Part shown: positions 1 through 13,541 of the stretch, piece by piece
How positions within the stretch are numbered: position 1 is the first letter of the stretch
Layout: each line of letters begins with the position of its first letter
NCBI GenBank assembly: GCA_037043235.1
Contig: JAWRVZ010000041.1
Coordinates: forward strand, 1,229,001 to 1,293,000
DNA: 64,000 nucleotides
Direction: 5' to 3'
Source of the DNA: Rhodeus uyekii
Lineage: Eukaryota; Chordata; Actinopteri; Cypriniformes; Acheilognathidae
The notes under the pieces: model-generated
The model's input: the letters and a program-made list of their open reading frames with translations, nothing else
Told to the model about the DNA's origin: nothing
Database searches by the model: none
Program-made: the position numbers and the translations under genes

Positions 1-342
1 GTTTATTAGCACTCCTCTGTACTCACTAATGGACACTCAGTACTTACATATTGATGGATGGATATAAAAGATAGAAGAAAACACAATTCAATTGATGGTA
101 GATGGATAGACTGTTTGATGCGTGAATGGATATAGAATATTGAAATAGAAACAGTTCAATCAATGGCCGATGGATAGACAGTTTGATGGATGGATGGATG
201 GATAAATGGTTCAATGTATGGATGAATGGATACAGTAGATAAAATAAAAAGTAGATAGTTAAATCGATAGGCAAATGGATAGACAGTTTGGTGGATGGAT
301 TGATGAATGGATGGACAAACATAGAACATAGATAGATTTAAC

Positions 343-389
<47 letters not shown>

Positions 390-405
390 CAGATAGACAG
401 ACATT
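1..405. repeat. GATGGA/GATA-rich minisatellite and microsatellite
   Basis: GATGGATAGACTGTTTGATG at 101 recurs with small changes at 169 and near 274, giving imperfect units spaced 68 and 105 bp. A pure GATA run follows at about 342-387 and turns to GACA at its end. The long low-complexity frames on the minus strand are artefacts of this repeat. Confidence 0.9.
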
Positions 406-1846
406 TTAAATCATTCATGTGGTGCTGCATTGTGGCTTACTTCAAGTCTAATGGGTTTAATTTAGGAAAGGGTATTCAAAATAATATTAAATTCATGATA
501 ATTGTGACACATCGAGCAAACCAGCCTTCGTGACCTCAAGTCTTATTTGTCAAATGAATGGTGGAGTGGAAAATGACGGTAAAAGATTTGACATTACCAC
601 AGATGATGCAAATGGAAAAGGGTCCCTGAATAGGACTTGTGCTTTGTAAATGGACCATATGAAAGGTCACCCAAACACATTTGGTCATCCAGCAATATAA
701 GGAGAGAGAAAATTAAGAATTGAATGACTCACTGTCAAATGCATCAATTCTTATGAAATGCCACGAGTAATATGTTAATGATTAAATGTTTTTGAATGCA
801 CGCATAGACATACTGTGATTGTGTGCATGATGGAACACATATTGTGGGTGTCAAATGTCCCCAATGGCTTACTAAACATACTATACTATGGCTTAATGAA
901 AATATTAAAATTAATATTAGTTGGTGTGAAGGTTAGGTTTAGAAAATACAATTAACTCAGTATTAAAACTGGTTAATGGAATGTCTATTGTTTGTGTGTG
1001 TGCTTGTGCGTGTATCTATGTGTGAAATGTTGTCTTTCTCAAAAGGCTTTATGCAGTATTTTTACTCTAATTTAACCTTGTACATGTATCATTTGTCACT
1101 CCCTTGAGAACAGCTTCTAGCATTGGTCAACAAATTACTCTGTGTGCCTATTCCCTGCACTATTCACACATACAAAACAACATGCACACACACATAACAA
1201 ATATGTATGTGTAATATGTGTGGACATCACTTCTAGACCCTAGATCCCAATAGGATCATTGCTCATATTTTACAGTGTTCCTGTGGTCTTGCTGGACTCT
1301 TAAAATGACTTCCCGATAATGTCACTGGCATTACTGCCCAAGTGGGCCCTTGAATCTCTTTTAAATGTTCCCATTGCTTTCCAGTTGAGGCTGGAGCCGT
1401 TTACGTCAGGTGGCAATTGAACACTGCATGTGTGTGTGTGTGTGTGTGTGTGTGTCAGTGTATGAATGCTTGCAATGCATCTGCGCAATATATGTTTATG
1501 TGCCTGGCCATATTGGCTTGGCTTCATGAGTTTTTAATGTGTAATAATGCAGCAGCGAGTGTAAAGAAATAGCTCATTGCCCTTTTCACAGTACAGCCAG
1601 ATGCTGGGGCCCTTTGCACTGAATGGCCATAATTATGATGGGCAAATATCAAAATGCTGTGAAAAAAACATTTGGTTAGCATTTTCTGTGTTGTTAACAT
1701 TGACATCATGCTAATGCCCAGATTAGCTGTAACATTTGTATGGTTTGCCTGTGGTTGACATAGTAGAATAGAAAGGGTAATGGTATAATAAAATGTGGAC
1801 AATGACCAAAAAAACTAAATAATAATATATTTAAACAAATGTTCTT
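404..1846. other. Intergenic, no gene found
   Basis: AT-rich unique-looking DNA. The only features are a (TG)n run at 1429-1455 and short TGTG-rich segments near 990-1020. No frame has coding character. Confidence 0.6.
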
Positions 1847-2898
<1,052 letters not shown>

Positions 2899-2910
2899 TA
2901 TATATATATA

Positions 2911-3753
2911 TAGTGGTACCTCGAGATACAAAATTAATCCGTTCCGAGGCGGCCTTCTTATAAATATTGACCTACAAACAATGAAATAACTTAAGATGTC
3001 GATGTGGCAAGGGGGGCGTGGATATAAACAGCCTGGAAGGGAAAGACGGAGAGAGAGATCTGGGCGAGACGCGAGTCGGCACGGAAGCAGTGAACGCGAG
3101 GCTCACGAGCGAAACAAAAGTTAAACCGAAACCGAGAGAGATTGCAAGTGACACGGAACTCAGAGGGAGAAGCGTGACTCAGCTGAGAGAAGCGGGACAG
3201 TGGGAGTGAAACGCATCTGCTTATGTTTTGTTTTGTGTTTTGATATATTTAAGACTCTAAAGAAATAAAAGCTTGTGAGTCTCAGTAAGCTGATCCTGCC
3301 TCCTTCTTCTCCGTGACCAACTAACCTTACCACAGTCGAAGCTTACCTTTCGAGTGAGGCTATCTCCGGAAGTGGCGGCAGAGGAGGAAGACAAACGGCA
3401 GATACCAGCTTCGTACTTCTTCATGATCTCCATCTTTGTCTCCAGAGCTAAAGCACGCCAGCACGTACGTATAGAAGATGCATGATAGGAGGGATGCTGT
3501 CCAATTAGAGAGAAGGATCTCATGGCTTGGCTAGCATCAGGAACCAATGGGAGAGCAGGAGGATGGTGGCGAGTCTACTATCACTAAGATGGCGGCGTGC
3601 GGCGCGAGTTTTCAAAATTGTCAAAATTGTCAATTTCAGAAACCTTTCGTAACTTGAAAACTTTTCTTATGTAGAGCAGTAAATATTTTTGTCTTTGCTT
3701 TCGTAACTTGGATTTTTCGTAAGTTGAGCCTTTCGTATCTTGAGGTACTACTG
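2911..3753. mobile_element. Tigger/pogo-like element, family B, with transposase remnant
   Basis: The ends AGTGGTACCTCGAGATAC and GTATCTTGAGGTACTACTG are inverted repeats of each other, and TA follows the right end. On the minus strand, 3404-3448 reads ALETKMEIMKKYEAG, which resembles the helix-turn-helix start of CENP-B/Tigger-type transposases. No DDE domain is present, so this is a deletion derivative. It begins 12 bases after the end of the family A copy. Confidence 0.7.
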
Positions 3754-4194
3754 TATACAGTACGTAGAGAGAGAGAGGTTTGCTGGGACATGAAGATGTA
3801 AAAATTACATTTTGAGGGATGAAAAGTTTATTTCAGAGCAACAAAAGAAGAACAAAGAGTAAGTGTATATGGAGACTTGAGTCTTTGGCTGTACGTAGAG
3901 TTTGACTAGAAATGGTTACAATAAGGACAGTTGATATTCAGGGAAAAATGTGAGAATGCCCAAGGCCAATGTCGTCCTGGTTTAGTTTGTCCATCCAGTC
4001 AGAGTGGATGAGAGGCGTCTGTTGAGAGGACAGTGACTGACGTGTCCCTTTGCCTGCTGCTTTAATTGTCCTCTGAACTACTGAACCACAGCAACCGTCC
4101 AAATGACTACACAGAGAATTTCAGATGAAATCTAATTATCATACTTATTTTCTGAGAGGAACGTGAGTGGTTCACCCAAAACCTTCTGAGATGC

Positions 4195-4325
4195 TGAGGT
4201 TTTGTGGGTAGTGCCAGGGCTTTCCTACGCTGTTGCTAAGATGTTCTGAGTGGCAGTTAGCACATTGTTATGTGGTTGCTAGGGTGTTCTGGATTGTGGC
4301 TATTTGCTGGCCCAGGTTTCAGTGA
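4195..4325. repeat. GTTGCTA(A/G)G-type dispersed minisatellite
   Basis: Repeated TTGCTAAGATGTTCTGAGTGG- and GGTTGCTAGGGTGTTCTGG-like units occur here. This motif family is abundant in cyprinid intergenic DNA and recurs at about 60280-60330 and 61430-61515 in reverse orientation. Confidence 0.55.
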
Positions 4326-4539
4326 TATTCTGCTTCCTACATAGGCAGCATTTTAAGTAGAATTTTTGTTAATTAAATTAATTATACTTACATTTAGCAT
4401 TAAAATGATCAAAAGTAACTATAAAGACATTTACCATGTTACAAAAGGTTTTTATAACAAATAAATTAATCAAGCATCGCGGAAAAAAATGGTTCCACAA
4501 AAATATTAAGCAATAGGCTACAATTGTTTTGAACATTAT

Positions 4540-4715
4540 TATATAAGAAATGGATCATGCTTTGCCATTACATGAATAAATTATATTTTAAAATACTGCT
4601 CAATTGGTATGCTTTACTGTACTTTTGATCAAATAAATGCAGCTTTGATGATTTCTTTCAAAAACATTTAAAAAATCTTACAGTCCCCAAACTTTTAAAC
4701 ATAGTGTTTGTCTGT
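4540..4715 (+). repeat. Cyprinid dispersed repeat, 3' part (TTTGATCAAATAAATGCAGC ... CCCCAAACTTTTAAAC)
   Basis: The order TACTTTTGATCAAATAAATG, ATTTCTTTCAAAAACATT, then CAGTCCCCAAACTTTTAAAC is the 3' end of a very common cyprinid repeat. The same family appears at 16970-17340. Confidence 0.6.
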
Positions 4716-7700
4716 GGTCTCTTCATTTTTCACCCATTTTAGTGTCTGAAAATGAGGAGAAAATTACAAGTCTGATCACTCTAAAAATAATAGCACACTT
4801 CTTCTCGACAAGTCACACAGCGTTAATCAAGTCTGCAACACAAACTCTGTGTAGTTATGAGTTTATTACTTATATTTATTCAAATCCCTAACCATAACAA
4901 CAGCATGAGCTGTAGTGTTAGCGATGCTCGCTAATAATCTTCATCTTTTCTCTCTCTTTTGTTCTCAGCACTGGTGTTTTTTTTTTTTCTCTTGAAGTAA
5001 CGGTTGCCAGGTTACGGCTTCTTGAAATGCACAGTCATAATTATTTTGAATAAATAACGAGTGGTCTATTCAAAAAGGACTTGAATTGGGATTCAGCTCA
5101 TGGAAGAATGCAGAGGTAGCCACGCTCCGATGCCTGCTGCGTGTGTGTGTGCGTGTTACAGAGTCTGTATCAGGATCCATTAATCATATCACCTCATTAA
5201 AACACAAGCACTGGAAGGTCGGCAAGCGTGCGAGTGTGTATTTTACATGTGACTGCATATTACCTTAAATTTCAATCTTAATTTGTTTAGTGAAACAGCT
5301 TAATGTGTGCGAAGGGCTGAAAATCCCTCCAACTTCCATTGCAAAAAAGGTCAGTGGGAGTGTATGAGTGTGTGTCCTTGTTTCAGACGAGTGCTCGAAG
5401 TGAATGATGTTGGTAAACACATTGTCTATTAGAAGTCCTCCTCTGGACGGGGACGTGCTGTCATGCTCGTGGATAATGTTCATTTGCAGTCTGCCAGTCC
5501 ATAAACTCCAGCCATATCGCCAGTGAAAGAGCTTTTCTTTTTCCAGATGGTCAGCTCCACTATTGAGTCCCACAGGCGTGCATATACAAACACAATCTGA
5601 AAAGCACTGTGTAAGCTTGCCCAGGCGTGGCCATTTTTTCTGTGAAACAGAACAATTCAATTAGGTACAGAGCGCTCCCCTCCAAATTACTGATGGAGGA
5701 TAAATAGGGTATTTAAAGGTCTCTCTATTTCTCGATGTGTATGTGTGTTTCCATAAAATCATCTGTAATCATTCTCCAACTTGCCCCCAACTGGCTTTTT
5801 CTAATTATGTTATAACTTATTTTAACAAAGAAAAGGTCTTGTCTTCTGCTGTTTTGATTAATATTGTGTCATGCTGAGAGAGTAAAATGTCGCGCCTGTG
5901 ACAATTTAGGTCACTGCATAAATTAATATATTCTCACCAAAGTTTGAGTGGAGCTTGTTCATTTAATTTTCTTTTCTTGATTTTTTTTTCCTTCAATTTG
6001 ATATTGATATTATCAAGACCAACATTGCTGCTATCTTTTTCTATTATTTCAACAACAAAAAAATACATTAATTATAGCCATTGGTATTATATTTGAAAGC
6101 CACCATTTTTTAATAGGCCATACAATTTTTAATTGTTTTTTGTTTATGAATAATTACTTAAATTTCAATGTCTTTATTAAGATAATTTAAGCTTTAGTCA
6201 AATAATTTTGACAAAGATTAAACTGACTTTTTTTTACAAATTCTCAGCACTTCTGTGCATTTTCAGATAATAAACTGCTCACTAACATTTCTAGTCATTT
6301 TTTCACCTTATTTTTATCTATAAGATCAAATTTAAGTGGTTAACACACAATACATTTTTTTTGGCGCATAATGCTTACCGAACACTAACCAAACTTGCAT
6401 AAATTGCTTATGGGACATTTTTTATAAGGCCTTAAAGAATATAAAACTTTTTCTCTTTCCCCTGGATTTTTCCTTTCTTTTCTTGAATCTTTTGATATTC
6501 CAGTTCTGTCAGAGAACAGGATAAACCAGAGACACTCGCTGAAGTTCAGTCTCCTGAGAAAAAGATCCTAATAATCTCACTCGTGTCTCACTAGAGTTTC
6601 AGATGAAATCACAATGTCACCAAACAGTGCTGAGATTTGCCAAATAGACTAAATGTTGATTCACTAAGTTTATTCACCTAATTTAAAACATTAATAATTA
6701 AAATAGTGTATATACAAAGCTAAAATAACACCACTTGCTTTTGGACATGCATGAAGATGGCAATATATTAAAGAATTTTTATATCAAAGTGGGATCAACT
6801 GTGGGATCATAATCGGACTGTACAATACTATATATATATATTTATTTCGAAGAGTCTTCTTACTCAAACTCCTAAAGGACAGGTAGCAGATCAATCCTGT
6901 GTTCTCTCCACATCGCTTTTATGCTCTTATGTTTAATCGAATATCGTTTAGTGTAATAACAGAACCGGTCGATTTTAGATGAGTTGCATTCATAGGGCCA
7001 TTGTGAGTATGACAGGTTGCATCTTGTTAACACCATTTCATAATTCATACAGATCAGCTAAGGTCTTTAGGTCAGTTCTTTTTTGTTGTTGGTCTTTTCA
7101 TACTGTTTTTTTTTTCTTTTTTCTGTGTGAGTATTTACAAGTGTCTGAACACATGCATTCATACAGTAGGACAAATGTGCTTTGTTCAACTCAAGGTCAA
7201 GCATTAGGGTCAAGAGTTGCGCTAGCGAGGTACTAATCTGCTCAAAATGGAAACGTAGAAAGTGCACTTAGTTGCCACGAGGTCGTAACCTTCCTATTCA
7301 GTAAAAAAATGAGGTTACTGTTAGCAATAAGGCGCAACCGGAATCATAATAAGTATTCAGGTGCCATGGGTTGCAAAAAAAGTACATGTTTAAAGCACTC
7401 TCATTAAAGCACAAGAAGTACTTTATTCATCACAATGGCTTTAGTAAATCCAGCAGTTCCCGAAGCATATTGGCAATCTGTTCTGTATTCATTTATAGCC
7501 AAAAAATGGCTTTGATTGTTGGATGAATGTAATATTTAAACAGGTAAAATCATAACTGTTGTTTCTTTATCATTTCAAAGGGGCATGATGTAGACAGATG
7601 GTGTTCGTTTTGTGATTATCAAATCTTCTCATCCTTTGCGTGTATACACAAATATCCCATCATGTACACATTGATGTTTTAAACTAATTAAAAATCTCAT

Positions 7701-9123
7701 TAGAAGAACAGGAATTATTTTAATGATCCCTCCATTGGCAAATACTGTAAATCCGGTCATAGGTTCAATCAGATTTGTGCTGATTATGACTCATTTCAAT
7801 GTGAAGCGGGCCATAAACAAGTGATTGTAGTTGTTGTTGTTTTTAAACCCTGAACATTTAATTTTATTATTTATCTTTCTGAATGCAGTCACAAATCCCT
7901 GTTTGACCTTTTCAAGATTCTGTAGGTCACGGCTTTTCCCTGGAGAGAGGGAAAGATAGTGTGTCATCCAGGACAAAGTTTAAAGTATTTTTTTTCCAGT
8001 GTTCTGGGCAAAGACTGTCCGCTAATCATAAATCCAAGATCCAATCTGGAATCTGTGTCTCACTCCGGTAAGGTCTTGATGAATGCTGTTGCTACGGATT
8101 GTTCTTAAGTTCCCACGGCAACAGCCTCCATGCAACTTGCATGCAACCGGCCTGAGCAGAATTCCAAATTGGCCTTGGAGCGATGAGATAGCCACAGGCG
8201 TTTTTATCCCCCACCTGGCTGGAACTGGACCTATAACAAGGCAGTGTGAGAAAATGCTTTGCATTTGATCCACCGACACTGTCTGCCATGACTTTGATCT
8301 CACTATAATAATCTCATTGTTTATGGAGATGGAATTTTGTTTTCCGGGACAGTTGTCGCTGTGTTTTTAAATGAACCGCGGTGAGAATGCGGTTCCTGGA
8401 GGTGCTTGTACCGTGTGTATGCGTGTCCTGAGAGCAAATGTCGGCTTGAATCTCATTACATTTGATTTTACATGACTTGACAAGGGTAATGCATAAGCTA
8501 TGAGAATTACAACAAATATAAATCTTGACAATGGAATCAATGTAGTTCATAAATGAATTACATTATTCCCCCTCAGACATATTTTTGGATACTGTACGAT
8601 TGTACAGTCAACATCTGATTCAAGTTAAAGCCTGATTTACCCCCAATCCTGAGCAGATTTTGACTGCTTACAGTTGTAAGATGAGTCATTCTTAACATAT
8701 GGTGACAAACACTGTCATAAAAATGATTCAAATGCCATGAATATTTTGATAAATAATATTAAATAATAAGTATTTATTCATTACTTTTTATTTACTCAAT
8801 TTGAGTGTAGCTCAACAAGAACAGGTTTAAAAATTGTATATATGTTTAAAAATTGTAATGTATTAATCGCCTTTTTATTACCAATGTTTGAATAGCTTGT
8901 TATAAAACTTTAAAAAAAGCAAGACCTTCCCAAACTTACTAGGTTGTCAATGAAAGTTTGTAGACTTTGATTTTGTGTGAATGACTCTGGGTGTTTTTAG
9001 AATCACATATCAGAAAAACATTTATTGACAATAAAATAATCGAAAAGTGGAAATAAACTGTCTATTGGTTAGGGTTAGGGATAATTGTCCCAATAAGGTG
9101 GTATTCATTTAATAATTTTAATA

Positions 9124-10022
9124 CAGTGGAATGCGGTTATCTCGACAGCATCCGGTGTTGCAAAAAAGCATTGAGATAACCAATGATCGAGATAACCAAC
9201 ACCCAATATGGCGATTTGTTTGATGAAGCGTTCGGCATGCTATAAAAATATACATACACTGTATATGTTTGCTAACAACAAAAGGCATATGTGCACCAAC
9301 TAACAGCAGAGATTTACCAGTATACAATAAAAAACACCATTGATTCTCAATACAAACCTGTAAGTATATTCTCCAACATTGCAAACACAATTTCACTCAG
9401 AGCATAAATAGTCACAAGACACATAAACACATTCGCTCATAACACAGTCATTTCGCTCGGACACAGTTCTGAAAGTATTGCACACGCGGTTACTATGGTT
9501 TCTTTACAAACTCTAAAATGCTTTGTTGCGTTTTTCCTTTAACGGTCTGCTTGAAAACAAATCCTTCTAAGCTTCTATCAGTAACGAAATCTTTGTCGAT
9601 GTCAATGTAATCTGGGAATTTCTGGACAGTGATGGACAGTGACACTCCTGCGCCTCCTCTTCCAAGAACGCATCGGCAAAACTTGATTTTTCCATCACTT
9701 CTGCAAGTTCTCCTGCGGCTGCACGGCGCTGTGAGTGAAGCATCACTGACAGAGCGACCATATGGACCACGAGCCACTTGCAAAGCAAACTCGGCGCACG
9801 CGCAGTGAACTAGGTACAATCATTAGTCACGAGATAACGATGTGAAGTGGCGAATTTGTCCCTCATTTGTGCTCGAGATATTAGGGCTCGGCGACATAAA
9901 AGAATCGACATAACCGATAAGTAAATGCTAAGACAAATAGGGAGTTTGGCGGTTCCAATTAAAAAACGTCGACATAATAGTGTTGGCGAGTTAACCGAGG
10001 TTGAGATGAGTGAATTCCACTG
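9124..10022. mobile_element. Tigger/pogo-like non-autonomous element, family A copy 2
   Basis: CAGTGGAATGCGGTTAT at the left pairs with AATTCCACTG at the right, and TA flanks both sides (9122-9123 and 10023-10024). The interior is homologous to 1847-2898. On the minus strand, about 9493-9560 reads a short tail ending QSILEFVKKP, similar in style to the C-terminus of Tigger transposases; this is weak evidence. The frame is otherwise broken. Confidence 0.75.
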
Positions 10023-10322
10023 TAAATAAAATATTTTACACACTGTCATTATTGCATACTGTTTTACACTGAGGAGCAAATAGTAATAGCATTTAACTAC
10101 TATTTACACTACAATAAAGTACGTCTTGGTTATGACCACTATGTAAACGCCTTGTGTGATTACGTTGTGAACTACGTGTGAAATCGAACCAATGGTGTTA
10201 ATGTATGGTGTGACGTCATAAACCAAGAATCTATGAAAAATGCCAGAAACGGCAGCTTGCGTGATTTGAGTGAGCGCGTTATGTGAAACGTCTGTCTGGG
10301 GTTGGTTGTACTCTCCCTAGCT

Positions 10323-10552
10323 CGGGGATCGGCAACCCGCGGCTCTTTCACCCCTTTGCTACGGCTCTGTCATCCCCTTCACGTAACTTATAGCAGTGGT
10401 CTGCAACCCCTGCTATCCACGATCGGTCCGCTATTGCTCCACCCACGGACAAAAGGAGTATCGCTCCGCACCCCCCTGGGCGACAGAACGATCGGTTCGC
10501 ACACCCGCAAAAATATGGGGTCTCTCTCAGACAAACGGGTTGCCGACCCCTT
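10323..10552. mobile_element. hAT-type MITE with perfect 8-bp target duplication
   Basis: The left end reads CGGGGATCGGCAACCCG and the right end CGGGTTGCCGACCCCT, forming inverted repeats that fit the CAGGGGTCGGCAACC ends common in hAT elements. CCCTAGCT occurs immediately outside both ends (10315-10322 and 10553-10560), an exact 8-bp duplication as hAT transposases make. At 230 bp with no coding capacity, it must have been moved by an enzyme supplied in trans. Confidence 0.85.
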
Positions 10553-10599
10553 CCCTAGCTAGATTAAAAAGAACAGTGAATTGCAAATATAGAATGGCA

Positions 10600-11475
10600 A
10601 ATGAACGATTCAGATTGTGTCTCACTCCTTGACCTCGCTAAATCATGGGCAGGGATACTCACAGTCTGTGTGTTGTTGGTTTGGGAGCGGAGCATGCACA
10701 GTCAGTGCTCGAGAGCGCTCTGCTTCTGCCTAGCGGCCTTTGATGAAACTGCCCAAGCTCGTATTCCTAAAGGTTCAGGTCCCACTGTTGCTGATGCACT
10801 GCGTCAGTTTTTGTCCTGGGGAATCGCAAATGGACCGATCAGAGGGGTTAGAGACAGGACTTGCCTTATCTCTGCACATATCTGGTGGGTCCGATATCCT
10901 CCTCCAGGACCCAGAAACATACTCTTCCATTACTTCCAACCTGGCAGAGGAACCCATGAAGCAGCCATCCAGTTCTGAGGAACTGGATGTTGTTAACATG
11001 GAGGCTGGAGATTAAAACCACTTTGTTTTCCAGCTAGAACAGTCACTTTAGATGTTCCCTGCTGGTGCACTGCTTCAGGACACTGGAGTGGTTGCATATC
11101 TACATTTTCCATATGTCTATCCTTCAACAACACAGAAGGCTCCAGAGATTTGCCTTTGGGGGCAATCATACGAATATCAGGTTCTTCCATTCGGTCTAGC
11201 TTTATCCCCCTGCATTTTCAAGTATTCGCGTTCTGAACTACATCGACGATTGGTTGATTTTAGCTCAGTTGCAGCAGTTAGCTGTCTGGCATCTGGATGT
11301 CTTTCTTGCTCACAAGGAGCAAGGGTTAAGGCTGAACGCCAGGAAGAGTGTACTCCGACATTCACAACATTGGTTCAATTCCACAAATGCTTCAGTTGTA
11401 TTCACGCTAGGCTTTCCCATAGCCTCTTCGACGCAGCCTTTCCCTTGAAAGGGAAATGCTATGATGTCAGATAAT
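10600..11475 (+). pseudogene. DIRS-like retrotransposon relic (gag and reverse transcriptase fragments)
   Basis: At 10669 onward one frame reads CVVGLGAEHAQSVLESA, resembling the cysteine/histidine block of fish DIRS gag-like proteins. At 11052-11220 another frame carries a reverse-transcriptase block including GQSYEYQVLPFGLALSP. A third frame from about 11230 reads NYIDDWLILAQ, the catalytic Y-I-D-D motif (11239-11250), then GLRLNARKSVL. The switch between the last two frames is accompanied by loss of roughly 15 residues expected between them. No recombinase domain is seen. The element is dead: at least two frame changes, stops and missing ends. The DIRS assignment (tyrosine-recombinase retrotransposon) is from recalled resemblance of these blocks; a Gypsy-like source is less likely. 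Confidence 0.7.
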
Positions 11476-13401
11476 TTTTTAACCCATCTTAGGCAACAGT
11501 AAGAACTAATATAGATTTGAGACCATTTGAAATGCACATGATTCAGTCTATTACTTCATTTGGCCCTTAAGGAAATAGCTGTGCTGTAGCGCTGTATTGA
11601 ATACATGTTTATTAAGCAACAACATGTTCTCAACAAAAGGATACTTTATATATAAATGAGCATTGTTAAAAGACAGAAAAGAGAGAACTTGTTGATGCAG
11701 CTTTAACAAGCTTCAGGCTATTTAACAGTTCAGCCTCTGAGGACCTGGCTGTTGTGCACTTATGGAAATATTGTCAACAACATGATTTATTTATTTTATT
11801 TCTAAATTAACACTGTCAACAGGAAGAAAACTTTGAGAAATTGTCCAAACAAATTGCCTATGAAGGCTTTCAAGCATCTAGGTCACTGCAGAATGTCAGA
11901 AAAACATTATTAGAGCATTTAATTTTCCATCTGTTGACAATGTTTTTCACTTGAGAATGTCTTTTTTAAGTTTACCAGACATTTTTCAGAGGTCTATTCC
12001 ATGCATTTTAACTGTTGCAAGAACAATTCTTATATGCATGGCCCCTTATACTGAGGCTAAAAATGGAAATCAAAAGTTAGTTTATGGTTTTATGTTGTGA
12101 ATGTAAGGGCAAAAAGGTTTCATGTCGCTGTCAAAGTGGCAAGTTTAGCTCCTGTCAGACAGAGAAGACACCTAGATAAAACATGTCTGTTACCATAGCA
12201 AACTGAGACGTGCACAAGAAGACATGCAGTGAAGTCCGCTGAAACGGTGATGTGCGAAGGAAGCGCGTCTTACACTCCATGAGTGACGGATTCCCTGGAG
12301 CGCGCAAAACCGGCCAGAGAGCGCGTATGCCGGCGTGCGGAAGCGAGGTGACAGTTCCCCCGCTGGGTTAAAAGATGACAGAATGAAAGGAATACACATG
12401 CTGGGACATCTTGTGTGAAAGGCTCACCAAACTACTTAGACCATTTTGTTTTGAAAGAAAAAATATAAAGAAGTGAAAATGGTGTTTCTCTTAAGCTCCC
12501 CAATGATCTGAAAACGGACCCATGTGGCTCTTTGTTGTTCTTGCCTTTAATTTGAAATTGATCGCTTTGACATTTTAAAGGCTTATTGCGTTTGCCAATG
12601 AGCTTTTTCCAAAAAAGAAAGCAATAAAAAGGAAGCTGCAAACCTCAGCTATAGACTGTCCACTCAACCCCCCCACCACCACCACCTACACATTCTGTTC
12701 AGTCTGCATGTTACTATGACTTTTCTTCTCATTTTGTCACTTCTCAATTTTAACTGTCATCATTTGGATCCAAGTCCATTTTAGCTGTTAAGTTTAAAAC
12801 GTAAGGTTTTTTCCTCATTGGCAACATTCTCATGATTCAGTATGCAAATACACCTGCCCGTTTGGAATGGACATAACACTGCATAATGCATAGACACTGA
12901 CACTTGCGAATTTTAACACGACTGTCTTTTGGGACTTGCGCGAACCTGAGCTCACTGGGGTGAGACCTGTCAATCAAACACCACGTGAATCAGCATTTCT
13001 CTGTCCCCGCGACCTTGTCAAACGGCGGTTGATGTCTCCCCGAGGAGTAGCGTTATTATCGCTACTCATTATCTCCCTGGTTTCGAAGTCGTTTGTTATG
13101 ATGACTGATGGACCTTTTAATCAGAGGAACGAGAGGAAGTTGTTGGAAACAAACTGTGCAGGGTTTCTGTGAGGATAAGCTGCACGTTACCATTTGTGTA
13201 TGTATGTATGTCATGGCAGATTCCCACTCTAATCTCTCACGCATCAACAGATGTGTATAATGTGAAGGGGAGCTTATCCAGTAAAGTCAATCAGAGGACA
13301 CCTGGCCTTATACAATAGCTAAAAATCAGTTATTGAGTTAATTTGTCAAAAAAACAGGCCACATTTCACTCCACAATGGAATTTGCATATCTGATAAAGA
13401 G

Positions 13402-13541
13402 GTGTGGTGAGCGTTCTGGCGCAATATGGCTGCCGTCGCATCATCGTCGCATCGTGGTGGTTGAGGAGATTCCCCCCTACCATGTAAAGCGCTTTGAGCT
13501 CTGGAAAAGTGCTATATAAATGTAATGATTCTTCTTCTTCT
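13402..13541 (+). mobile_element. Dispersed fish SINE-like repeat (AAGCGCTTTGAG / AAGTGCTATATAAATG tail)
   Basis: The left part TCTGGCGCAATATGGCTGCC, the tail AAAGCGCTTTGAGCTCTGG and GTGCTATATAAATGTAATG, and a final TTC-rich stretch form a widespread teleost repeat. A second copy lies at 32218-32311 on the other strand. Confidence 0.65.

Larger units (their letters stand above)
3754..9123. other. Intergenic, mostly unique AT-rich DNA
   Basis: It contains the repeats listed at 4.2 and 4.6 kb, poly-T runs, and a short TA run near 6830. A better-conserved-looking, lower-AT block lies at about 5260-5720, and another at 7990-8300. No gene is recognised. Short open frames lack domains and start context. 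Confidence 0.55.

Noticed and set aside
9070..9085. Telomere-like TTAGGG words
   Set aside because: Only two adjacent units (GGTTAGGGTTAGGG); chance or a trivial interstitial remnant.
10123..10226. Inverted GTCTTGGTTATGA-like and TCATAAACCAAG words suggesting a MITE
   Set aside because: The arms are short (about 13 bp), the spacing is arbitrary and there is no target duplication.
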